This document shows positions 30,739 through 41,290 of a stretch of 64,000 nt of DNA, piece after piece. The DNA comes from Psococerastis gibbosa. Its lineage: Eukaryota; Arthropoda; Insecta; Psocodea; Psocidae. A program made the position numbers and the translations under genes. How positions within the stretch are numbered: the first letter of the stretch is position 1; each line of letters opens with the position of its first letter. The notes under the pieces were generated by a model, which searched no databases, was not told the origin of the DNA, and worked only from the letters and a program-made list of their open reading frames with translations. The stretch is taken from the NCBI GenBank assembly GCA_963971405.1, contig OZ020490.1:11580874-11644873 (forward strand). The letters run 5' to 3'.

Positions 30739-31776
30739 TGTAGGAAATGATGCCCCAGAGGTTGGCGACACTGAGAAGGCGGTGCGTCAGTTGTTGTGAG
30801 ATGGCGGATGGTGTGGGAACGTTTAGTTGCCCACAATAAAATGTGTTTCTGTATTTTGTATTAATAAATCTTTAACTCAAATTAATGTGTATTTACTCCT
30901 ATAAATTCAGAAGTGGGATTCGTGTTAAGTTAACTTTGTGAACTCGGCTTTAAATAAGTGAAAGTGATTGTTATTGAATTATAAATGAAGAAAATATGTT
31001 ATGGACAGCGGTATGCACTGCAGTCGCAGGCGCGGTCGAGTACACTTGGCTCACTAGAGTTGTGTGATGAGTGGTAGGTGAGACGATAATTGAGGCCGAC
31101 GATAACTGAGGCTAGTGTACGCAACTTGATAAAAACTGTAAGAAGACGTTCGTGACCATTGTGTTTGCTTTAGCTACTTCCTCTTTGCTAAGTGCGGCTG
31201 GTGAAATGACCTCGTGTGAGTAGTCTAAATTCTAATGTATTGAAATAAAGACGAAGTATAAAGACGAAATATAAAGACGAAGTATAAAGACGAAGTATAA
31301 AGACGAAATATAAAGACGAAGTATAAAGACGAAGTATAAAGACGAAGTATAAAGACGAAGTATAAAGACGAAATATAAAGACGAAGTATAAAGACGAAGT
31401 ATAAAGACGAAGTATAAAGACGATGCATAAAGACGAAGTATAAAGACGAAGTATAAAGACGAAGTATAAACACGAAGTATAAACACTGTAATCGGCAAAC
31501 AACAGCTACGACGTTGAAAGGATCAGTGGTGAGGGGCCTAAAATGACAACTACAACTGCTGAGTACATGAAGGAGTGGTGCCCAGGGTCGGGACCAGGCA
31601 GGACGGCCGATTGTAGGAAATGATGCCCCAGAGGTTGGCGACACTGAGAAGGCGGTGCGTCAGTTGTTGTGAGATGGCGGATGGTGTGGGAACGTTTAGT
31701 TGCCCACAATAAAATGTGTTTCTGTATTTTGTATTAATAAATCTTTAACTCAAATTAATGTGTATTTACTCCTATA
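30739..31776 (+). mobile_element. TRIM (non-autonomous LTR element), 1038 bp
   Basis: Two 165-bp LTRs (30739-30903, 31612-31776) begin TGTAGGAAATG and end CTCCTATA, and look identical. The element is flanked by the 4-bp duplication ATAT and sits exactly within GGTTCATATTATAATT of the copia LTR. The 708-bp interior has no gag or pol. After the first LTR comes AATTCAGAAGTGGGATTCG, the likely primer site (tRNA not identified). The interior is dominated by a 13-bp minisatellite. TG…TA termini are less common than TG…CA. Its autonomous partner is probably gypsy- or BEL-like, an inference from the 4-bp duplication. Confidence 0.9.
31247..31482 (+). repeat. 13-bp minisatellite inside the TRIM
   Basis: About 18 tandem units of AAGACGAAGTATA with A/G and a few other variants. 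The long minus-strand frames of repeated LYTSSLYFVF are translations of this array and not proteins. Confidence 0.95.
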
Positions 31777-31873
31777 ATATTATAATTAATTGTATAATAA
31801 ATTGAGTCTATTCATTTTAGGTAAGATAATAATACTATTTCCACATATATCTTCAATAATCCTTATCATTCAC

Positions 31874-33060
31874 AAATTTTTTGAAATCTCCAGCTTGAAG
31901 AGAATAATTATATGGAGCGTAGAATAACGTCATCCCCACATCCGATAACATACTTAATATTTTTTATATAATTTATAAAGCAAGGTATTAAAAATCTGGT
32001 CCACTCATGTTTTACAAGACTATTTAATGTATCATATTATTTGGTATTTTTTTATTTTTTATTATATTCTTGTCATGAAAGAACTTCTGTCTAAAATAAA
32101 AAATTCATGAAAATATGACGTCTTCTACAACGTGAGTATACTAAATATGTAATAACTTGCTAAGTAAATAAACAATAAAATAAAAGATTAAATCAAAACC
32201 TCATCTTGGGGTGCCAATTTCCTACGTTCCGCGTACTCTCAATAATTATTGATCCAAGGCTATAAAGCAATTAAATTATAAGCAAGTAGGCAGCTGAAAT
32301 TCAAAATGGAATCGCACACCTTACTTACAAAAATTAAAAAAATGTTTCCGATTCAGATTACCATCATTTGCTTCCATTGTACCTCAGTTACATAAAACGA
32401 TCAGAAAAGCGCCAAACAATTTATTATTATTGTAAAACTATAATACAGTAAGAACTTTGAAAAAAACTTCATCATCCTCAACGTCATTAGTAATCCAAAA
32501 TCAATTCTGGTTCTAGCCCGGGGGTGGTCTAAGGTACTTTAGGAATATCCATTGCTAAAATGCACAATAAACCCAAACTCTGCACAACTAACTAGCCTAC
32601 CTCATCGATACGGCTATAGCATGAGCACAACACAAGCAGCATACCTAAAAAAAAACTTGTAGCCTACCCGATTAAAAAAATAATAATGATCGGTATAGAC
32701 AGTTAGCTAAGTTAAGTTAAAAAAAATAACTGAAGAAGTGGGGGTTTTATTTAGCAGAAAGGTAGACCTTTAAACTTCGTACCGCTGGGCTTAATTTTAA
32801 TGAGCTGAGTTTGTTATTTTATTTGTTTTAATTTATAATTTTTTTCTGGTGTTTTAATAGATAGGTTTCTGTTATTCAGGGTGAGGGTGAATACAACAAA
32901 TCAAAGATAATTTAAATTTATCCAGTCGTTCTTGACTCATAAGTATAACACACGACGTACGGTATATCTGTTTAAAGGGACAGATTTTAAAATTTTTTTG
33001 TTGACACGGAATGACTGCCTATTTTTGAAGAAAATAATTAAATTAAATTAACTTCTCATT
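31874..33060. other. Intergenic, AT-rich, no gene recognised
   Basis: The first 30 bases continue the family E repeat interrupted by copia. The rest has no recognisable coding or structured element. Confidence 0.4.
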
Positions 33061-33066
33061 CCGCAG

Positions 33067-33270
33067 TTGCAAAGACAGTGGTCGGATGAAAAATTAATAA
33101 GAAATGAAAGCTTTATCAGAAAGCAGTCTATTTCCCCGACTGATTTAAAACTCTTCAATAAAATTATTCATCTCACCACTTTCTTAACTTTGAGGCTGTG
33201 GAACGAGGAATTAATTAATTTCGTCAAAAATCCACGAACATCTCTTGCTGGCAAAATATTTTGAAATCTC
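33067..33270 (+). repeat. Dispersed repeat, family E, further copy
   Basis: GGCTGTGGAACGAGGAATTA and GAAATCTCTCCC match the other family E copies. It is open for 65 codons by chance. Confidence 0.45.
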
Positions 33271-33339
33271 TCCCTTACATATAGAAATGTAGGCATGTTA
33301 TAGAATGTAATATCAATTAAGTCTAGTGGTCTAGTGCAC

Positions 33340-34140
33340 GAACCCCCCCCCCCCCTCCCAGATCATATTATTGAACATATCAGGGATGGAACCTTGTACA
33401 GCTCTCAGAATTTCGTAATTTTCGGAACTCAATGGTAACATAACAGAATAGAAGGCAGAGCTAATAGACGTTAATTTGGACAAACTTTTTGAATGATATT
33501 TTGAATGTTTATTTTTACTTCGGTCAAATAGGAGAAAAAAAATTCCCCTGCCCACAGAAAAAATTTCGGAATTTTGCAAAACATCGGAATATTTCAGAGG
33601 CCAAAAGGAATGGGTTCCATCCCTGCCACATAGTCTACCTAAGAAAAGACCCAGTTTTAGTGTCATTTAATCTACCTATTCAGACGGCGACCAATGTTCG
33701 ACTTCCGGAAAATGTCTTCATAATTGTGTTCTAGTGTAGGCCTACTCTAATAGTATCAAGGCCGTAGGCAAGGGGGGGGGCTTATTGGGCTGCAGCCCCC
33801 CCCCCCCCGAAATGAAAACTTTTGAAAAACATTTCCGCCGGGGGAGACCCTCGGCCCCTCCCCCCCTGTTTGCAGATATATGAATATGCATGCCTTTGTA
33901 AGCTTTGCTGCTGTAAAACCCCACTGTTTGCACTTATATGTGGATTTTTTTCCTCGGGGGAGGCCTCCCTCTGGTTTAAATGCAATATTATTTCTATGAG
34001 TAAGTATTCCGTTGTAAGCTGTGTAAAATCTATCTTTTGCTGCTGTTAAAATGCGTAAAACCCCACTATTTTGCACTAATATTTTCAAATTTCCCCCCCC
34101 CCCCCGAACCCCCCATTTGGGTGGAAATGCAATATTATTT
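33340..34140. repeat. G/C-run rich, transposon-derived segment
   Basis: Several C9-C13 and G10 runs (33344, 33772, 33799, 34096). The piece at 33660-33740 is repeated in reverse at 49100-49150 (share ACATTGGTCGCCGT). The stretch at 33755-33810, with a GTAGGCAAGGGGG start, looks like the G-rich hAT-type ends seen elsewhere in the window, but boundaries could not be set. Confidence 0.4.
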
Positions 34141-35646
34141 TTATTCAATCTAAACGGTCGTAATGGTAACATTAGGATTTAGTCCGCATTTCCGCAAAAT
34201 ATTGTGTGTCTGTGTTCGCACCAAAACTAAGTCCGCCTAGAAATTGACGTTTGGTGTGCCTATGCTATCATATGAAGCCCTTGGAAGCCAACCCATGTAA
34301 GTGACATTTTCAGATTTTTTTAGTTAAGTGCACGGTGAAAATTTCCGCACCAAGGACTCCATGAGAAGCCAATCCGTGTAACTGTGCGACTGTTACAGAC
34401 CAAAATATTGAGGTTTGAAAATGAGTGTAAGTGCAAAGTTGCAGATACATTAAGAAGCCAAGTGAAGTTGCCTGTTCCTTTGGTGGCCAAGAAATGTAAT
34501 TGTGTCACTTACACCTCTTTGCCTCCAAGCCGGACTTTGTTTACATTCGCAAATCGAATTCTAAGCGTTGAGACCAGGGGCGTTTAACTTCAATGGAGGT
34601 TTTCGTTATACGCGGGAACTGTTCTGATTGGCCCTGATCCAAACCCACGATAGCCAACCGTGAAATTGTATTTTTTTTTTAATTTTATGTTGGTAACACC
34701 TGTTTGTGATTTACTACAAACATCCCGTGGCTGCAGATCCTTGTCAACATGGCGGCTAGTGTAGCCTCTATAAGCTAAGTACAGGGTTGAGACCGAGTCA
34801 GATATCCGTTCTGCAATGCGTAAGACTTCGACATATTTAACGTTGATACTTATCTCTGATATTTGGCTTATGGTTAAGGGGTGCCCCGTAAGGGTTACTA
34901 TGCCTCCCGCCGTTCTAGTTAATATATTTCTATGAAAACAACGGACATTCCGACATTGGACATGGACAACACACAGCGGCCTTTAATAATATTATATATT
35001 TTTAATAAGTTTTGTGAGCCAATATAAATTTGAACTACGACGGGAAGTGAGGTGAGTAAACATATTTCATGTGCCTGTTTTTTTAAACATTTTCAGTTGT
35101 ATACCATCCAACACCTTACATATCTTACATGGTTTTAATTTTCAAAATGGAAAATCGTTAGCATGTGCAACTCATTTGTGTAGCAAAACAACTAAAATTT
35201 GTTTAATTCATCATTCATTCCTTGTTTGTGAAGTGTTCAAGTGAGAAGGAAAAATAGTAAAAGGTACATTTGGTAAATTACAATTTTTTAAATAAAAATT
35301 TTTAAAACCTACGCACTCACTTTGTTAGATCTCTTGTCAGTGCTATGAGATATGCCCGTAAGATGTTAGCACAACCAGCCTAGTTAACAAAAAAATGTGA
35401 AATGTGTGACCTACAATAATTTAATCACGTTAAGTTGGACACTTACGAGTCAGTTTTGACCATGTGTAAGAGGTTATTTGAACCTACAACGTGGAAGTAA
35501 CTGTTTGAAAAAGGAAAATTACGTTACAATTGCATTTTAATCTACACAATAACTTGATACACAAATTGCACCTTATTGTAGCTGGCATATACAACCTAAC
35601 TTGTGTGTTGACAGTGACCTTATTCCACTAACATTTTAACTGTGGA

Positions 35647-35834
35647 ATGGATGAAGAAACTCTTGAGCATATTCTCCTGCAATGGTCCATTCCAAGCAGG
35701 GAGAAGGACTTACTCGTGACGGCATTGGGAGGAGGAGGAATAGAAAAAATTCTGGGACGGAAGAATCTTTGGGCACTGGTGAATGAATCATCTGGCCATT
35801 GGCATCACCTGAAGCTGGAACCCAGTAGTAAGAA
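35647..35834 (+). CDS. Possible first exon of a second transposon gene
   Basis: An open frame starting MDEETLEHILLQWSIP and rich in Leu/Gly, with a usable donor (GTAAGA) at 35835. It lies between the left end and the transposase gene of the 6.6-kb element. No family recognised. It could equally be chance; the codon content is better than in neighbouring sequence. Confidence 0.3.
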
Positions 35835-36262
35835 GTAAGAAAATGGCAGTCGTCGGTGCTGACAAGTTGAACTCCATAGTGCAAAGTAAGTATTTTCTAG
35901 CAATCTCAGATAGGGGTGACGATAGTATATTAAGGGTGTACAGCCCGTAGGAAATTGGCAGCCCGAAATAATTAACTAATCATGTTATTTAACATTTGTC
36001 TCATTAAAGTTGTAAAAGACTACTTCATGCATCCTATGATAAGATATAGTATTTCTAATATTTTAAATTGTAGCTTTTTCATCGACATGATAATATTTTG
36101 TAAACAATAACCTTATTATATGATGCATAAAGTAGACTTCTACAACTGAAATGAGCCAAATCTTTAATAACTTGCTTTTTTTAATTAAATAAAAAGTTTT
36201 AAATTTCGGGCTGACAATTTCCTATGGGCTCTTTAACTAATCTGCTATTTTTCCTTTCCTAT

Positions 36263-36405
36263 GGTGCCCATTCCACATACGTACAACGTCAATGAAAATT
36301 ATGAAATTGAAGGTGGTAGCAGACATTAAAGACATACTAAAAATTCTGCTACCACCTTCAATTTCATAATTTTCATTGACGTTGTACGTATGTGGAATGG
36401 GCGCC
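36263..36405. mobile_element. Hairpin MITE, 143 bp, inside the 6.6-kb transposon
   Basis: The arms are 61 bp with one mismatch, starting GG(T/C)GCCCATTCCACATACG; the inner arm ends GGTGGTAGCAGA and the loop is CATTAAAGACATACTAAAA. Flanks are TAT and TAA, an imperfect 3-bp duplication. Closest relative: 55415-55556. Confidence 0.9.
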
Positions 36406-36851
36406 TAAGTGTAGACCTACGCTATTGTAACGAAAGCACTGGCATTTCGAGTACCTATTCGACAGATTTACATGCTGCTTTTACGGTTCCAGAAACAGGA
36501 AAAGTGACACTATCTATGTTGTTAGATTTGTCGAAATATCCTTGTGTAACGGACTGGTGCGAGTTTACCCAAATATGCTTTCATTTTTATTAATTAGTGT
36601 AGGTAATGTCAAATTTCCATGGTCAGTAATTGTACCATGGCTGCCTACTCATGTTCCGATCAATTAGAAACCTATAATGGAAATTAATATATAAATGATC
36701 AATTACGGTACCTACAGTATATGAAGTGGCAAGGTATTAAGATGCGCAGGTCTCTACACACCATGTGATCGGAGAAAGGAGAAGCATCGTTACTTTTTCT
36801 TCTTCATATTTGTGCGGGTAGTTTGGCTTATCATATCATTTGAACTTTCAG

Positions 36852-37175
36852 GAGATGTCATGTCAGCGATTTATTAAGAGAATTTAGTTCGGGATGAACA
36901 TGCATGCCGCCTTGATAAGGAGGAGAAAGATAGACGTGATGCTGGAAGGAGAAGACATTGTTCGCTATGCAAAAGCCTGAAGGATTCGGTTTATTGGCGG
37001 CGAATGGCTCATCACCGAGCAAGGGAAGGCTCGCAACCGATGAAGAGTATAGGTGGAACCTGCACAAGATGTCAGTCTCGACTTTCCAGAAGAAGAGCAA
37101 GGACGAGAATGTATTCCTATTTCCACATAACAATCTATTTCGACGTGTTGATACATTACATTTCGAGCTATTCAC
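36852..37175 (+). pseudogene. Cysteine-rich segment, possible relic exon
   Basis: A good acceptor (CTTTCAG) precedes it. One frame reads RDEHACRLDKEEKDRRDAG, then CSLC and, 30 residues on, CTRC in an Arg-rich setting, a possible four-Cys zinc site like those at the ends of some transposases. A stop lies just upstream in that frame, so it is broken or mis-modelled. It may join 35647-35834 across an intron. Confidence 0.3.
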
Positions 37176-37439
37176 GTTATCACAAATAATTTGTAGATGG
37201 ATTTCGTATGGACTGAGTTCAATTTAGTAATAAAAAGAAATGTATATTTCTTAATAAGTATAATGTGCGTTGGTCATTGAGTATTTCTTAATTTTGTATT
37301 TAATATGTTAGGTACGGCTTAGTGTGGAACTATGAAAAAAAAATAGTTTGTTTAAAATAAGGTGAATACTAACAACGTTGTCAGAGTACATACCAGAGTA
37401 GTCATTAAAAATCAATTATATAATACAAAATAGGTCAAT

Positions 37440-37480
37440 ATAATATTAAATAGGAAGGGAGCGCGAGCCGGGCCGGCCGG
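37440..37480 (+). promoter_or_regulatory. GC-rich block upstream of the transposase gene
   Basis: GGAGCGCGAGCCGGGCCGG and following GC-only bases stand out sharply from AT-rich surroundings, about 190 bases before the first ATG. It may be part of the promoter; this is inferred from position and composition only. Confidence 0.3.
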
Positions 37481-37671
37481 GGCCCCGGCCACACAAAATT
37501 TGAAAAAAGGAGCGAATGATTCAGACGCGGGAGGGCCAACGTTATTATTATTTTTTTTTTGGCAGTTGGCAGTCTTTCCCTAACAAAATATTACCATTGA
37601 GTTAACGTTCTTATATGTTATGTTGTTCTGTGGTTGAGACATTGCTCCAAGCAATTATATTTTCTTAAAAA

Positions 37672-40290
37672 TGGAAGGTAAGAGTGAAATTTTTGCACTT
37701 GTTTTCTTATAAAACTGTCCACATTGAAAAATAGCGTGATGCTTGTGTTTTCTTCCTATACAAATTAACTAATTACTGCAAAAAAGCATAAGTTAATTTG
37801 AGCCTTCATGCATAACCTAACCAGGAACAATATTTTAATATATTCTGATTTTGTTTCAGCAGAAAAACAAGATTTTGATAAATTTCATGGAGGAGTAGTT
37901 GAACCAGAGAGAGACTTATTTGAAGGTAAGCTTTGAAACTATTTAAAAGAAGGGTGTTGATAAAATACTTAGTTTAGTGTTGGCTCTAGGCTATTGACTA
38001 GGCGCCGCGCTGCCTTCACCTTATAGACTTTCCCCAACCGCCCTGCACCCCTGAGTATAAAATGTGCATTGTATGTACAAAAGTATTTACGGCCATATTG
38101 AATGTTTTTTTTCTTGGTCGATCCGGCTCTAGCTGGTCAAGGACATTACAATTTTTAATATACAGTTTGCATTACTTGTCTGGGAACGAAGCCACGACTT
38201 TCCAATTCGCAGCCTAGCTCCCTACCAACTATAATACGGCTGCCTTGTAATATGTAAAAATTTATTTTCCAGATTCTGATGATGATTTTGATGACCCTAA
38301 CTACGAACCAGAGACAAGCCCTAAAGCAAAGAGACGGCTGTTTTACATGCCAGGGCACGTTAGTGAATCTGATTGTGAATCAGTAGTCATTGAAACTGAA
38401 GATTCAGCGTCAGAAAGTATGCAACCTTGTAGTAGCAAAGACGTCGTAGGTGTGTCAGAAACCGACAATGAAAACCCTGTAAAGAAGCGCAAGAAACAGA
38501 GAAAAGTTGCGAATTGGGCTCGAGTGAGGGCATCAAGTCTGCGAAATCACGGACAAGAATACGTGGATAGGCAGGGCCATTTTCATAAGAAAAAACAAGT
38601 TCAGCCACTTGGTGACCATAAATGTCACCTAAAATGTTACGAAAAAGTTACAGAAGAAATGAGACAAAAAGTTTTTGAAGAATTTTGGGAATTAGGCAGT
38701 TGGAACTTGCAATCATCATTTCTTCATTCCTGCATCGAAGTTTCTCAGCCTCTTAGAAAGAAGCAAGGTGGAGTAAGGAATCGAAAATGTAGCCTAAAGT
38801 TCAAATTGCATTCAACTCATGTTTGCAAGAACTTTTTTTTAAAGACTCTGGATATAAGTGGCTCAAAGGTGGATTTTCTTGCTAAAAAAATGACTGATGC
38901 ATCTTCTTTTGTGAGCCCTAAAGACAAAAGAGGGCAAAAGTTACCAACAAACAAGCATGCAGAGTTCACCGTGAATATAATTAAAGAACACATAAAGTCT
39001 TTTCCAAAATATACCAGCCATTATAGCAGAAATAAAAATCCGCAACGAAGATATCTTGCTACTGATTTAACATTAAAGAAAATGTACGAACTTTATAGAC
39101 AGCAATGTAATGTACAGAGTGTGCAGCCAGTGAAAGAGAGTTTTTACCGGAAGATATTTAACACAAAATTCAACTTAAGCTTTCATCGCCCTTTAACGGA
39201 TACATGTACCACTTGTGATCAGTTGCAAGTCAAGATAGAGCATGGAAATCCAGAAGAAAAGAAAAGCGCAGAATTGGCTAAAGCGTTGCATTTGAGGAAA
39301 GCTGATGCCGCCAAAGAATGGAAAAAGACGGACACTGAAGCCGCCAAAGAAGACCCTACGAAATTGGCAAAAAAAAAATGGCAACCCCGGTACTTACGTG
39401 CAGCAGTGTGTTTTATGCCAGACAGTTATGGACTTACAACTTTAACGTTCATAACTTGGCGACTAACAAAGCCAATATGCACATGTGGCATGAAGGCAAT
39501 GGCTCCAGAGGTTGCAACGAAATTGCATCATGCCTTCTGCGTTTCATTGAAACGCTGCCTAAATCGGTAAAACACATTTACTCGTATAGCGACAATTGTG
39601 GTGGCCAAAACAAAAGTCATTTTATTGTCAAGTTTTGGTTGTATGTCATAGCGAACACTGAGATTGAGACGGTAGATCATAAATATTTTGTTCCTGGGCA
39701 CTCCTACATGGAGTGTGACCAGGACTTCGAAATAATCGAGAAGGCAAAAAAAAAAGCAGTGAGTGTGTATGTACCTGATGACTGGTATACATTGGTGGCA
39801 ACAGCGCACCGCAAATTCGCTGTTACAAAAATGGAGGAATTCGTAGACTTAGAATTCCTAAATCCGTTCTACCGCCCAAGGGTCAACGGCATTAGTAAAA
39901 TGGTGTGGCTCAGATACACAAAAACAGAACCATTCACTTTATTTTGGAAAAATTGTTACAACGAACAAATTCCGTTTTATAAACTAGACATGAGGCCGAC
40001 CGATGGAAAGGTTCTCCGTTCGTCAAAAATGGAAGTAGCAAACGTCTTGAAGCTGCCTCCTACAATGCAATTTGCCGAACAAAACCCAGGCATTAAGAAG
40101 GAGAAAAAGGCTGACCTTGTTAAACTGGTGCAGTACATACCTCCAATACACAGAAGATTCTATGAAGGGCTAAAAATAAAACCTCTGCTATTAAAGAATT
40201 AAACAAAAAAGCCCACAGAAGAAAGTGACGACGAAGCAGAGGAAGCGGAGGTTTATGATGATGAACTTGATTCCTGTGACTCTGAATAAT
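37672..40290 (+). CDS. Transposase-like protein of the 6.6-kb element (three exons, frame change, early stop)
   Basis: Exons 37672-37678, 37861-37926 and 38272 onward join in frame (GT-AG): MEAEKQDFDKFHGG, then an acidic stretch. The main frame runs to 39570, but the conserved region continues one base back from 39378: TPVLTCSSVFYARQLWTYNF, YSYSDNCGGQNKSHFIVKF and GHSYMECDQDFEIIEKAKK. I know these blocks from a large family of insect proteins called uncharacterised or DUF-type, thought to hold a DDE/RNase-H-like core; ligand residues would be the Asp in SDNCGGQN and the acidic residues of CDQDFEIIE. A Cys-rich, basic N-terminal half (HKCHLKCYEKV, CTTCDQL) may bind DNA. The frame change falls in A10 at 39369-39378. 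A TAA at 40200 is followed in frame by an acidic tail to 40290, so the last 29 codons are probably lost. The expected first Asp block (FDLQ-type) before TPVLT is not visible. Confidence 0.75.
39369..39378 (+). other. A10 run at the frame change; fits a -1 slippery site
   Basis: The incoming frame reads GCA AAA AAA AAA TGG, so the heptamer A AAA AAA is in the correct register for -1 slippage, and -1 leads exactly into the downstream frame beginning at 39378. Alternatives are a one-base deletion in the copy or a homopolymer sequencing error. Confidence 0.5.
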
Positions 40291-40370
40291 TAAAACTTTA
40301 AAATTATAACTTTCACCGAAGCTTTGATGTTTTTATTAAATATGAAATGCCATTTCTCATGAAAGCCTCT

Positions 40371-40480
40371 AAAAGCCGCGTCCAGACTATGCAATAAACG
40401 CATTGCATTACGGTAATGCCGCAATTCTTTTTAGTAGTGCGAAATGCAATGCGTAAATGCTCAGTCTGGACGCGGCTTTT
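40371..40480. mobile_element. Small foldback element, 110 bp
   Basis: Arms start AAAAGCCGCGTCCAGACT and the right end is the inverse. A second inner pair, GCATTGCATTACGG and GAAATGCAATGC, is inverted too. A partial third copy of the inner arm follows at 40487-40525. It sits just 3' of the transposase gene. Confidence 0.75.
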
Positions 40481-41290
40481 CTACGAAAAAGCATTGCGGC
40501 TTTACCGAAATGCAATGCGTTAATGCACAATCAAAATGTGGCCTTAAACATACGTTGAAAAATCGAAACACCCGTTTTGTGCACTAGTACTAAACGCTCC
40601 ATCCTCGAAGAGGCCAAGTCAAGTTAAAGATATTTTCAGAAGCCAAGTAGTGCAAGTGACGTACCTTTAAAAAAAAAAAAAAAAAAATCTACAAAACGGC
40701 CTGCATTATGGTAATTCTTTATTTTTAGATTCAAACATACCAATGTTCAAACATACCATTCCGTTATAATTCATGAAAATAGAACAACTAGATCACTTGA
40801 TATCAGTTCCTGAACTTTGACATCCATTATCTCGAAATCACAAAAATGTCACTTACACGGGTTGGCTTCCAGGGGCTTCATATATACTCAGTAACACCAT
40901 AACCTCAAAAGAATACACTAGATACAATTGAATTCAAGAAATTTTTTTTACACTGTATAGGATCACAGTTGCCGCAACCACCCCCGAAAAAAAATCCTGG
41001 CTACGGGCTTGAATAGTATGTTATAATAATAATAATTTATAAGGGAAATAGAAACCGCCACCCCGCGAAGCTAGTCGGTGATTTTATGAAATCTCCCAAC
41101 ACCTGATCGGCCAGCGCCAAACTGGAATTTTTTCCATGAATGTCTTAAGAGGACATGTCAGTGTCGGACTAGGCACTCCAAATTATCATTTTTTTTCTCA
41201 TAAAATTAGATACCTGCGGAAGTTATATATAATAATAAAAGTCGAAGATAACTATTTTTTATACTTGAATGAATTACAACATACATAGAC

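Larger units (their letters stand above)
20570..31868 (+). mobile_element. Ty1/copia LTR retrotransposon carrying two younger insertions
   Basis: It is bounded by the 5-bp duplication TTCAC (20565-20569 and 31869-31873) and by LTRs starting TGAGAA and ending TTATCA. Order: 5' LTR, PBS, gag-protease-integrase, reverse transcriptase-RNase H, polypurine tract, 3' LTR. The integrase-before-reverse-transcriptase order defines Ty1/copia. A 5.4-kb LINE interrupts the polyprotein gene at about 23170-28598, and a 1.04-kb TRIM interrupts the 3' LTR at 30739-31776. Without them the element is about 4.8 kb, normal for the superfamily. The LTRs differ by a few substitutions and a small indel, so it is not the newest insertion here. 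Confidence 0.95.
30468..31868 (+). repeat. Copia 3' LTR, split by a TRIM insertion
   Basis: Left part 30468-30738 and right part 31777-31868 match the 5' LTR. Compared with it, this LTR has one copy of the 3' segment, lacks a CTGA present at 20736-20741, and differs at scattered positions. Confidence 0.9.
34274..40879 (+). mobile_element. 6.6-kb DNA transposon with 37-bp TIRs, poorly described superfamily
   Basis: Ends: GAAGCCC(T/C)TGGAAGCCAACC continuing to TGTAAGTGACATTTT, inverted at both ends over 37 bp with two mismatches. Flanked by ATAT (34270-34273, 40880-40883). Further AAGCCAA…GTGTAA motifs lie just inside each end (34361, 34454, 40640), which look like repeated transposase-binding sites. 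It holds a three-exon transposase-like gene (37672-40290), two possible exons of a second gene (35647, 36852), a GC-rich block upstream of the gene, and two later hairpin insertions (36263, 40371). A 4-bp duplication with long ends recalls the Sola group, but I cannot confirm that. Confidence 0.8.

Noticed and set aside
31188-31644. Three long minus-strand frames of repeated LYTSSLYFVF
   Set aside because: They are the three translations of a 13-bp minisatellite; any array whose unit is not a multiple of three and lacks stops gives this.
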